Part shown: piece by piece, positions 42,918 to 50,780 of the stretch
Numbering within the stretch: the stretch's first letter is position 1
How the letters are laid out: every line of letters starts with the position of its first letter
Assembly (NCBI RefSeq): GCF_023229695.1
Contig: NZ_JALNYS010000017.1
Coordinates: forward strand, 1-64,000
Length of the DNA stretch: 64,000 nucleotides
Origin: Sulfuricurvum sp.
Lineage (GTDB): Bacteria; Campylobacterota; Campylobacteria; Campylobacterales; Sulfurimonadaceae
Direction of reading: 5' to 3'
Made by a program: the position numbers and the translations under genes
The notes under the pieces: generated by a model
Told to the model about the DNA's origin: nothing
Databases searched by the model: none
Seen by the model: only the letters and a program-made list of their open reading frames with translations

Positions 42918-44711
42918 ATGGAATTTATAGAGTACGACGCCAAACGCGTATCGACCCTTCTACGGAATCTTTATGGAGAAAGCCTTCAAAACTTTTTTAA
43001 TTTCATTCTCGAACTATTGGAATTTGAGGAGAGGTTTTCACTGCCGGATACCCTTGTATCTTCCCAAGCATCACCTAATCTTCAGATGAAGTTTATGGAA
43101 AAAAAACTAAATGACAACGCTTTTAGAAAAAAAATTGTATCGATACTCTCTTCTACTTCGGAAACGGTAGAACTTTATCGGAATCTTGTGTGGGAGTACG
43201 AAGCATTAAGCGCCGCGAAACTTCCTCAATCGCTCCTAAAACCCCAAGTTCCGGACAAAAGTTACGGCACCCATAAGGTTCAGCTCCCCAGCCCTTTTTC
43301 TTTGATTACCCATTCGACGCAATTTGGCTACACCGGTGCGGTATCTCATCTGATGATTGACGATACCCTAGCCGAACTGCTCAAATATTTTCTCCCTCTT
43401 CCGGATCATTATGTTTTGATCCCTGCTCAGGAGATAGCAAAGACAGAGTACACCTACAGCAATGAAAGCGGCATTTTAGGGTTTATGAGCGTTTTTGACG
43501 AGATGATTCAGCACCGCCTTGTCGATGTGAGCGATACCAATGAAAAGCCTTCCGCTAAAACGCTCAACGTTTTACGACAATCCGGCGGTATCGATGAATT
43601 TTTTACCGAAAAAGGGATGGACCTCTACGCTAACGATATGCTCACACGCAGCTTTTACCACTTTATCTATATCCAAAAAGGGTTTAAAAACAGAGAGCTG
43701 GAATCATTGAAAACATTTGTGAATCTTCAATTGAATAACCGCATCTCATTCTTTATCTCCCGTATTTTTACCTCCCACCTCAAAAAGGTCCGTTTTAGCT
43801 ACCATGATACCTCAGAACGGAGCCTTTTTCTTCTTGTCAAAGAGTTGATTGAGCAAATGCCGAAAGAGGGTTGGGTAAGTTTCGAAAACATCGATAGCTT
43901 TTGCACCTACCGAAAAGTTGAATTTCATCTTGAATCGAGTTATAAAACCGACTCCTATACCTTGGAGTGTGATCCCGTTGATTTGTTTGGATTTGGGGAT
44001 AAAACGATGGTTGACTGTGAAGATTTTTATGATGAACTTTTTTTTCAACCGGTACTCAAAGCGATGTTTTTCTATCTGGGGGCATTAGGGCTGTTGGAGC
44101 TAAAATACGATGATCCCCTCTCTGCTTGCGCGATACAGGCAAAAGGGAAAAGGTACATCTCCGCATGGGATGGCTTGAAGTATATCCGATTGAGCGATCT
44201 CGGACGATACGTCTTTGGATTCGCACAAATCTACACCCCTATCGTGGTAAAAAAAGAGATCAAGGAACTCAAACTGGATGAGTATAAACCGATCATTACT
44301 CTCCATCCCGACGACAGTGTCACGATTGCCAAGCTCGACGCTTACGCCGAAAAGATAGATGATACACGATACGCCCTAAGCTACAGCAAAATTTTCAAAG
44401 AGTGTAGCACGTACAAATCGCTTGAGATCAAAATTGATACCTTTTACAATCAGATAGCCTCCAATCCGCCGAAGGTGTTTCAAGATTTTTTTGATGAAAT
44501 TAAAAAAAGAGCCTGTTTGCTCAAAAAAGAACCCAAACAGATCGTCATCCATTTAGAAAACAACCATGAACTTTTAGCGCTCTTCATGAATCATAAAAAG
44601 CTCCAAGAGTATTGTATTAAAGGACAAGGGTATCGGATATTGGTTGAAAAAGAGAATCTCCCGAAGGTGAAAAAGATAGTGCAGGAGAATGGTTTTTTTA
44701 TTGATTTTTAG
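42918..44711 (+). CDS. Large partner of the SNF2 ATPase, possibly XPB/Ssl2 helicase-associated-like
   Basis: 597 residues, no signal or membrane segments, rich in aromatic and acidic residues. No catalytic motif is seen. The C-terminal about 150 residues (PIITLHPDDSVTIAKLDAY, ALSYSKIFKECSTYK, LLALFMNHKKLQEY, VEKENLPKVKKIVQENGF) resemble in layout the helicase-associated domain of bacterial XPB/Ssl2-like proteins. That is a pattern judgement that needs a profile search. The tight 4-bp coupling suggests a complex with the SNF2 protein. Confidence 0.6.
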   Translation: MEFIEYDAKRVSTLLRNLYGESLQNFFNFILELLEFEERFSLPDTLVSSQASPNLQMKFMEKKLNDNAFRKKIVSILSSTSETVELYRNLVWEYEALSAAKLPQSLLKPQVPDKSYGTHKVQLPSPFSLITHSTQFGYTGAVSHLMIDDTLAELLKYFLPLPDHYVLIPAQEIAKTEYTYSNESGILGFMSVFDEMIQHRLVDVSDTNEKPSAKTLNVLRQSGGIDEFFTEKGMDLYANDMLTRSFYHFIYIQKGFKNRELESLKTFVNLQLNNRISFFISRIFTSHLKKVRFSYHDTSERSLFLLVKELIEQMPKEGWVSFENIDSFCTYRKVEFHLESSYKTDSYTLECDPVDLFGFGDKTMVDCEDFYDELFFQPVLKAMFFYLGALGLLELKYDDPLSACAIQAKGKRYISAWDGLKYIRLSDLGRYVFGFAQIYTPIVVKKEIKELKLDEYKPIITLHPDDSVTIAKLDAYAEKIDDTRYALSYSKIFKECSTYKSLEIKIDTFYNQIASNPPKVFQDFFDEIKKRACLLKKEPKQIVIHLENNHELLALFMNHKKLQEYCIKGQGYRILVEKENLPKVKKIVQENGFFIDF

Positions 44712-44715
44712 GATT

Positions 44716-44893
44716 TGACCTTACGCACCTTCTCTTAATAGGTGCGAAAAGGGTAGTAATCTCCCGCATTTGAGAGATGCGGGAAGCTTCAGGGGGTTGT
44801 AGGGACTTTAGTCCCTGCCACTTTACGGGCTTTGCCCGGAAAGTGCGTAACATCAGGTAGTAATCTCCCGCATTTGAGAGATGCGGATGGCTT
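44716..44893. repeat. Dispersed repeat family A (forward) plus partial second unit
   Basis: TGACCTTACGCACC ... CCCGCATTTGAGAGATGCGG ... GGGACTTTAGTCCC ... GTGCGTAACATCA (ends 44855), followed by a second copy of the first hairpin (44857-44893). Confidence 0.85.
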
Positions 44894-44895
44894 CT

Positions 44896-45897
44896 CTACC
44901 CCTTCCACCATTTGTCGATCTTTAGCCGTTTTTTGAACCCTTGCTTCGAAGAGGAGTGGAGGGTGAGGGGGCCGTATTTGAAGTTCATCACCCCGTCTTG
45001 AGGACAAAACTCGATACAGCGTCCGCAGAGGGTGCAGTCGCTGTGGGTGATGTCGTGATTGGCCGCTACCTCCTGGATTTCATAAATGTCCATCGGGCAC
45101 GCTTTGACGCAGTGTCCGCAGCCATCGCAATGGGAGGAGCCGTTTTTGACGAGGCGCAAAAGCCCGATTTTTTTAAAGAGGGTCTGCATCGGGAGGATCG
45201 GGCAGATACGGCAGAAGGGCTGGCGGACAAAGAGGGCGAGGGCCACCATGAGGCCAAAGAGGAGATCGGCGATCAACGAGAGGGCGAAGTACCCCCACCC
45301 CGCCTCGGAAACATAGACCTGTGCCATGTCGCCGGTGGCGAGTGTCGTCATGATACGGCTGGGGCAGATCGCGCAAAACGGAGCTCCCCATTCATGCCCT
45401 AGCAGTCCGATCCCGGTCAGAATCGGAAAAATAAGGACCAAAAAGAGAAAGATAAACCATTTGATCGGACGGATTTTCAGTACCGTCTCCCGCCCCAGTG
45501 CGGTGATTTGGGTCAGCCCCAGTTTGGTACCGATCATCGTGATGACCTCTTGGAAGAATCCGAGCGGGCAGAGCCATCCGCAAAATGCTTTATTTAGGAC
45601 AAGGATCAGCGCGGCAACCGTTCCGATCGTAATGAGGGTGGGGAGAAGGGCCTCCATCAGTTTGGCGTTTTGGGTAAAGAGCCCCGATACCCGGTGATCC
45701 ATCTGATGCTGCAACGGGATCAGGGTACAAAAATCTCCCCCCTTCATATCGTAGGCGCACGAGAGTGCGGGGAGGTTCTGGGTGAGTTTGTCCCCGGTAT
45801 AAAAGGTGGTGAATATCGTCGCACCGTAGACGAAAAAGACAAATGCTGTGAGTTGAATCACCCGTCGCAGGGCGCTCATCGTTAATAGTTTATCCAC
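44896..45897 (-). CDS. NapH/NosR/FtrD-like membrane polyferredoxin, paralogue 2
   Basis: 333 residues from a GTG start (an ATG six codons later is possible). About five to six membrane helices with GWLCPLGFFQ, CAICPSRIM and CRICPILPMQ, then CDGCGHCVKACPMD and CTLCGRCIEFCPQDG. The same order of motifs is found at 34079-35089. Last gene of the second receptor / anchored protein / polyferredoxin set, overlapping the previous gene by 8 bp. No double-cubane genes follow here. Confidence 0.78.
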   Translation of the reverse strand: MDKLLTMSALRRVIQLTAFVFFVYGATIFTTFYTGDKLTQNLPALSCAYDMKGGDFCTLIPLQHQMDHRVSGLFTQNAKLMEALLPTLITIGTVAALILVLNKAFCGWLCPLGFFQEVITMIGTKLGLTQITALGRETVLKIRPIKWFIFLFLVLIFPILTGIGLLGHEWGAPFCAICPSRIMTTLATGDMAQVYVSEAGWGYFALSLIADLLFGLMVALALFVRQPFCRICPILPMQTLFKKIGLLRLVKNGSSHCDGCGHCVKACPMDIYEIQEVAANHDITHSDCTLCGRCIEFCPQDGVMNFKYGPLTLHSSSKQGFKKRLKIDKWWKG

Positions 45898-46702
45898 GTT
45901 TTACCCCTTTGGATGTGGTTCGTCGGTAGATCAGCAACCCCCCGATAAAGCCGAAGAAAATAGCAATAGCCCCCATCTGTTGGGATTGCCAATAATCGTT
46001 GGGATTGGCGTAGTAGGGCATCGATAAGGTACTTTGGTAGTGGAGGCCGCTATCTTTTAACGTGGCGGTGAGCAAAAATTCCGAGGGTTTGTTTTCGCTG
46101 CGCCCCGGCTTGACATTTTTAAAATCGTTGGGGAGGGTAATCGCGAAGACCCCTTTTTCATCGGAAGTATAGGTTTGAGAGGTTTTATTGTTCGTCTCCA
46201 GTATAAGGGGGGTATGGGGTAACGGCTCTCCCTGAAAGGTGAGCAGGAAACGGTACTCTTTGGATCCGGTATATCGGTCGTGCTCCCGGTGCAGAGGGGC
46301 CGGTACGATCTCCAGTACGGCTTTTGGAAGGGAGGTGAGTTTCGTAGGAGATATTTTGACCGGACGGCCGTGCAAGGAGAGATAGCGTATGGCGCTGTTC
46401 ACTCCGGTACCTGTGCGCTGATTGACCACCAAGGCGGCGTATCCCCCCATCTGCGTTTTGGGAAGGGTTACGATCGCGTGGCTGATGTTCAGCTCTTCGG
46501 TCGAAAGATCGGGCAAAATCAGTCGGGCTACCCCCTCCTTTTCTCCGTTCATGAGACTAAACATCGTTTTTTCGCTACCGCCGTGGCCGCCGTGTTTGGA
46601 TGCGGCACGGTTGCCGGTATCGCAGTGATGGGGTGCCCAATGGAGGGGTTGTCCCCCGTAGAGCGAGAGGGTAAGGAGAAGGGGGGTGAGTATTTTTTTC
46701 AT
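45890..46702 (-). CDS. His-rich membrane-anchored periplasmic protein (counterpart of 33121-34089)
   Basis: 270 residues. Signal peptide, then a metal-binding-like segment with HWAPHHCD and KHGGHGG, a beta-rich body with FQGEPLPHTPLILET and DEKGVFAITLPND, and a C-terminal membrane helix (AIAIFFGFIGGLLIYRR). The layout matches the gene at 33121, with His replacing the CC groups. GGGAGAGG precedes the ATG. Possible periplasmic metal chaperone between the receptor and the polyferredoxin; unproven. Confidence 0.6.
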   Translation of the reverse strand: MKKILTPLLLTLSLYGGQPLHWAPHHCDTGNRAASKHGGHGGSEKTMFSLMNGEKEGVARLILPDLSTEELNISHAIVTLPKTQMGGYAALVVNQRTGTGVNSAIRYLSLHGRPVKISPTKLTSLPKAVLEIVPAPLHREHDRYTGSKEYRFLLTFQGEPLPHTPLILETNNKTSQTYTSDEKGVFAITLPNDFKNVKPGRSENKPSEFLLTATLKDSGLHYQSTLSMPYYANPNDYWQSQQMGAIAIFFGFIGGLLIYRRTTSKGVKRG

Positions 46703-46711
46703 CCTCTCCCC

Positions 46712-48874
46712 CTAGAATTTGACGGACAAGCCTGCCGTATAGACACGGCCGGGATTGACGGTCAGGGAGAGGTCTTCTTGATTGAACACTTTGTTGTAAT
46801 CGCGGTCGTTGCTGGCGCGCGCGGTGTTGAAATAAAATTTATTCAAAAGGTTATCGATTCGGGCAAACATTTCGACCGAGTAGCCCCCCCATTTTTCCGA
46901 ATGGCGGGCGAGGAGATTGATTACTTCGTATCCGGGCATCGGCAACCGGTTCAGTTCATCGGCGTAATAGCCTGATTTCGCCGTCAGTTCCGCCGAGAGG
47001 AGGGTGGAGGGGGTGACGTTGTAGTTCCCGGTGAGGTTGAGGACGTGGGGTGAGGAACGCGGGACGGAGTTGCCGGTCAGGTTGTAATGGACCTGAGTAT
47101 AGGTGGGGAGATAGGGGCTTCCCAGACCGAGATAAAAGTTGTCGTATTGGGTGAAGGAGGCATCCAGATAGGTATAGGCCATATCAAACGAGAAGGTTTT
47201 GCGAGAATCGCTTTTGAGGGAGAGTTCCACCCCCTTGCTCCGCATTCCGCCGATGTTTTCGTAGCGCTGCGGATTGGTTGTCGTCGCGGCGGTGTACTGG
47301 CCGATGGAGGACATGATGTAGTCTTTGCGCTCCAGCCAAAAGAGGGTCGCCTCGTAGCTGAGGGTGTTGTCGAGTGCCGGAACGGATCCCCGGATTCCCA
47401 GATCGTAGTTGAGTGAGTATTCGGGTTTAAGATCGGGGTTGTTTTGTGTTTTGGTATCCAGCGAAATCGTCCCGTTGAAGAGCTGATCGATCGACGGGGC
47501 CCGGAATCCGGTAGAGCGGCTAAGAAACAGGGTGGCCGCATCGTTGAGTGTATGGGTGAGCCCTACGCGATGGGAGTAGACGTTAAAATCTTTTTGGAGG
47601 GCAAGGGTGCTGAGATTGTCGTTATAGTCGAGGCGGATGGTGTCGTAGCGTCCGTTGAGGGTCAGGGTTGTTGCACTGCCGAGGGGGAGTTTCACCTCCA
47701 GATAGGGGGCATACACCTTTTCGAATGTTTTGTTGTCTCCGGTGACGGTTCCGGCTGAATAGGTCGGAGGGGTCGGGCGTGTCCGGAAATCGACGAGGTA
47801 GGAGAGTTTATTCTCATAGACATTGTTCCGGGCTTCCGCACCGAGGAGATAGGCGACCTTTTCCCCTTCGCTGCGGTATTCGCCCTTAAGCCCCCGTTGT
47901 ACCTGATGGTAGTCATTGAGGGTCGTATAGGCGTTGGTATCGGTTACGGCCGCTCCGGAGCCGTCGTATTTTTGGGGAGAGCTGACGAATTTGGTATCGT
48001 CACCGTACTGGTAGAGATTGACGAGAAGATTGGAGCCGCTGCCGAAATCCTTGCTGTAGGTGAGGAAAAGTTTGAGGAGATCGACGTCGTATTTGCGCGC
48101 GTAATCACGCCCCGCGACGCTTTTGGGGTCATTCAGCGCCTGTGTCATCCCCTCGACGGTTCCGTGGGAGTCTTTTTCACGGTGGGAAGCCTCCGCACCG
48201 AAGGTGATATCGCTGGTGTCATCGATGTAGTACTGGAGTTTGCCGTTGGCGTATCGGGTGAGGTATTGTGAATCCTGCCAGTATCCGTCGCTTTTGCGTT
48301 CGCTGACCTGAATGCGGCCGTTGAGCTTATCGTTGGAAAAGGAGGTTTCCCCGAGGAGTTTTTGATATCCGAAACTGCCGAATTCGGTGGCGACATTGGA
48401 GTAATTCGCGGAGCCTTTTTTGGTCGTGATGATGACGGCGCCGGCGAGGGCATCGTCACCGAAGAGATACGATGCTCCCCCTTTGATCACTTTGATCGAG
48501 GCGATGTTGTCGAGGTCGATATTGACCCGTCCGGTCCGCTCAAACACGGGGACTCCGTCGATGACGACGGCAACGCCCGGTTTCTCCCCCATATAGCGCT
48601 GGTTTTCAACCCCTCGGATATGGATTTTGATGCTGTCTCCCGATTGGAGCTCAGTGGTCATTCCCGGGATACTTTGGAGAATCTGCTGGAGGTTTTCGAT
48701 GTGGGCGGCATCCACTTTTTTGCCGTCGACCGTCGACGTCGAAGAGCTCTCGGTTTTGGAAGGGTGGAAACGGTCATCGATCGTTGTCGAATCGATACCG
48801 ATGATGCCGAGGTTTTCGGTCGCGGCGCAGGTGGTTGCCAATAAGGCGGCGAGGAGAAGAGAGCGGTGTGTCAT
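46712..48874 (-). CDS. TonB-dependent outer membrane receptor 3
   Basis: 720 residues with a signal peptide. Plug: HIENLQQILQSIPGMTTELQ, GVENQRYMGEKPGVAVVIDG, IKVIKGGASYLFGDDALAGAV. The barrel ends GLSVKF. A Thr/Ser-rich stretch (DRFHPSKTESSSTSTVDGKK) replaces a clear TonB box. Ligand unknown. First gene of a three-gene minus-strand operon whose promoter carries the TAACA direct-repeat operator. Confidence 0.87.
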   Translation of the reverse strand: MTHRSLLLAALLATTCAATENLGIIGIDSTTIDDRFHPSKTESSSTSTVDGKKVDAAHIENLQQILQSIPGMTTELQSGDSIKIHIRGVENQRYMGEKPGVAVVIDGVPVFERTGRVNIDLDNIASIKVIKGGASYLFGDDALAGAVIITTKKGSANYSNVATEFGSFGYQKLLGETSFSNDKLNGRIQVSERKSDGYWQDSQYLTRYANGKLQYYIDDTSDITFGAEASHREKDSHGTVEGMTQALNDPKSVAGRDYARKYDVDLLKLFLTYSKDFGSGSNLLVNLYQYGDDTKFVSSPQKYDGSGAAVTDTNAYTTLNDYHQVQRGLKGEYRSEGEKVAYLLGAEARNNVYENKLSYLVDFRTRPTPPTYSAGTVTGDNKTFEKVYAPYLEVKLPLGSATTLTLNGRYDTIRLDYNDNLSTLALQKDFNVYSHRVGLTHTLNDAATLFLSRSTGFRAPSIDQLFNGTISLDTKTQNNPDLKPEYSLNYDLGIRGSVPALDNTLSYEATLFWLERKDYIMSSIGQYTAATTTNPQRYENIGGMRSKGVELSLKSDSRKTFSFDMAYTYLDASFTQYDNFYLGLGSPYLPTYTQVHYNLTGNSVPRSSPHVLNLTGNYNVTPSTLLSAELTAKSGYYADELNRLPMPGYEVINLLARHSEKWGGYSVEMFARIDNLLNKFYFNTARASNDRDYNKVFNQEDLSLTVNPGRVYTAGLSVKF

Positions 48875-48909
48875 CGTAATTCCTTAGAGTACAGAGAATA
48901 AAGGGTGCG

Positions 48910-48941
48910 ATTATGAAGAAAGAGTGTTACATTTCTGTTAA
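48910..48941 (-). promoter_or_regulatory. Promoter P3 with TAACA direct-repeat operator
   Basis: On the minus strand: TTAACAGAAATGTAACA (48941-48925), 9 nt, CATAAT (48915-48910); the receptor gene starts 36 nt downstream. Same geometry as P1, P2 and P4. Confidence 0.7.
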
Positions 48942-48990
48942 GTAGCTTAATATGAATAATATATATTATTTTTTATTTTAAAATAAGATC

Positions 48991-49203
48991 TGATCTTACG
49001 CACCTTGTCTAAACACGTGCGAAAAGGTTGGTAATCTCCCGTATCCGAAAGATACGGGAAGCTTTAGGGGGGTGCAGGGGTGAAAAGCGTCAAAAAAGCC
49101 AACTGCTTGGCTTTTTTAGTTTTGGAACCCGGCCGATGCACGCAGTGCCGGCTGGGCCGTCCCTGCCACTTTACGGGCTTTGCCCGGAAAGTGCGTAACA
49201 TCA
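48991..49203. repeat. Dispersed repeat family A interrupted by an insertion
   Basis: Ends TGATCTTACGCACC and GTGCGTAACATCA are intact, as are the CCCGTATCCGAAAGATACGG hairpin and the CGGGCTTTGCCCG hairpin. The central hairpin is split by about 80 bp (about 49080-49159) that carries a terminator and a second GC-rich hairpin. Confidence 0.8.
49092..49117. terminator. Bidirectional intrinsic terminator inside the insertion
   Basis: AAAAAAGCCAA / TTGGCTTTTTT, perfect 11-bp stem with loop CTGC, giving U-tracts on both strands. Confidence 0.75.
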
Positions 49204-49288
49204 CATAAGATTTTGCCTCCCCTCTCGTGTGAGGGAGAGCGACACTATTGGCAGGAGAACCGAAAATGGGTTGACCCTTTTTAAATAT

Positions 49289-49431
49289 GGATCCCCGGGA
49301 CAAGCCCGAGGATGACGCGTTGGGTGTTGTACCGTCTATCTTTAACGGTACATACGCATTTTGTCATCCCGTACTTGATACGGGATCCATCTCTTGCATT
49401 GGGTTTTGTGTCGTAGCACAAAATGACGAGA
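49289..49431. repeat. Dispersed palindromic repeats, family B (two pieces)
   Basis: GGATCCCCGGGACAAGCCCG...GATGACG (49289-49318), then GTCATCCCGTACTTGATACG...ending AAAATGACG (to about 49431). Related blocks occur at 5891, 15027 and 27980. Confidence 0.6.
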
Positions 49432-49457
49432 GTATACCTAGTTCATAAAGTTTGGTA

Positions 49458-50780
49458 TTACTTTTGTTTCAACACCCATACGACGAGAGTTTTTGCCTCT
49501 TCATCGGTGAGGGTTTGCGGAGGCATCGGAGTTTCCCCCCATTTGCCCGTTGAGCCGTTTTTGAGTGAAGCGGTGAGTGTTTCAGCGCTTTGCCCTTTGG
49601 CGGCGATCTCTTTGTACGACGGGCCGACGAGCGGTGCATCGATGCTGTGACACGCCAGACACCCTTTGGAATCGGCTAATGAAACAGCGGGATCGAGAAC
49701 AACCGCCGGAGCGTTTTTCATCTCCTCTTTGTATGCTTTGTATTCGGCGATAACGTCGGTCATGTATTTTTCCGTCGCTTCGGCCTGAAGTTTGAGCGGC
49801 TCTTCGAAGCTCACGACACGGATACCGTGGCGAGCGGTCGCCATCAGTGCTACGGCCGCTACCATCAGCACGAGTGCTTTGGTCGCATCGCCGAGGTTCA
49901 TCTCTTCATCGCCGAAGCGTTTGAGGAGGAAGAAGAAGAGAATCGTGAGTACTGCCGAAGCCGCAAACGGCAGGAATACAAACGGGGTATGGATGTACGC
50001 TTCGCTGAAGCGCGGTGAAAAAGCGAAAAAGACGAGCGGAAGGACGGCGATGTTCACCGGAGCCGCCCACATAAACCATTTTTTCCCCTGATCGACCGCC
50101 AGACGTCCCGCTTCGGCATCTTCGCCGCCCGCTTTGATCCATTTGACCCCCAGATAGATCATGACGATCCCCGTAAAGCTAAACGCCGTGAGGAAAAAGT
50201 TGATCAAGCGAAAGCCCGTAAGGGGGGTTAGCATAATGTCCCAGATGGTTTGAACCGTGGCAAATGTCTCCGGCTGTAAATAGAGGTTTGACATCGACAT
50301 AAACACCGGAGGCAACGTATAGAACGTGAGTACCGCAACCAGTCCGATAGCGATATGGAACCCTTTGTGGCGGTGCAAGGCATGCCAGCTAAATTTGTAC
50401 GCATACGAGAGCAAAAACGCGAAGATGTTCCCGTAAATGATATGCAAAATATGGGGAGAGACTTTCAAAATCGCCGTATAGAAAAATCCGGTATAAAGTA
50501 CCGAGATCACCAGCAGCGGCGCGACCCCCCATAATGCCCCCATATTCTCACTGATAGTGGTCGGGTTGGTCATTTTGTAGGCCAGCACATCATCCGTTTT
50601 GGATTTTTTGAATACCCCCGTGATGTTATAGAGGACCGACGCGGTCGATGCCCCGATGAGGGTATAGATAAATGCGATATGCACGACAAAGACGATTACG
50701 CCCAGCGTATCGAAAAACCAGCCGGGGAGTCCCATCGTCGGGATGACGAGGGGGATGTCAAAAGGGAGTTTCCAGTTCAT
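49458..50780 (-). CDS. Cytochrome bd-superfamily CydA-like subunit with C-terminal heme c (second subunit)
   Basis: 440 residues. About nine membrane helices resembling CydA (VVHIAFIYTLIGASTASVLY; YKFSWHALHRHKGFHIAIG; LPPVFMSMSNLYL). A periplasmic helical stretch is followed by a monoheme c domain (GCLACHSIDAPLVGPSYKEI, distal M in ETPMPPQTLT). It begins where the upstream subunit ends (TAATG), so the pair forms one complex. Related two-subunit bd-superfamily oxidases with a fused cytochrome c have been described in genome surveys; here electrons would come from a c-type donor rather than from quinol. Confidence 0.65.
   Translation of the reverse strand: MNWKLPFDIPLVIPTMGLPGWFFDTLGVIVFVVHIAFIYTLIGASTASVLYNITGVFKKSKTDDVLAYKMTNPTTISENMGALWGVAPLLVISVLYTGFFYTAILKVSPHILHIIYGNIFAFLLSYAYKFSWHALHRHKGFHIAIGLVAVLTFYTLPPVFMSMSNLYLQPETFATVQTIWDIMLTPLTGFRLINFFLTAFSFTGIVMIYLGVKWIKAGGEDAEAGRLAVDQGKKWFMWAAPVNIAVLPLVFFAFSPRFSEAYIHTPFVFLPFAASAVLTILFFFLLKRFGDEEMNLGDATKALVLMVAAVALMATARHGIRVVSFEEPLKLQAEATEKYMTDVIAEYKAYKEEMKNAPAVVLDPAVSLADSKGCLACHSIDAPLVGPSYKEIAAKGQSAETLTASLKNGSTGKWGETPMPPQTLTDEEAKTLVVWVLKQK

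Noticed and set aside
39979..44893. Composite transposon carrying the SNF2 pair
   Set aside because: The flanking repeats encode no transposase and the same repeat occurs at many unrelated gaps, so the bracket could be chance. Kept only as an observation.
49064..49303. 79-codon frame on the minus strand
   Set aside because: It lies entirely in dispersed repeat and terminator sequence.
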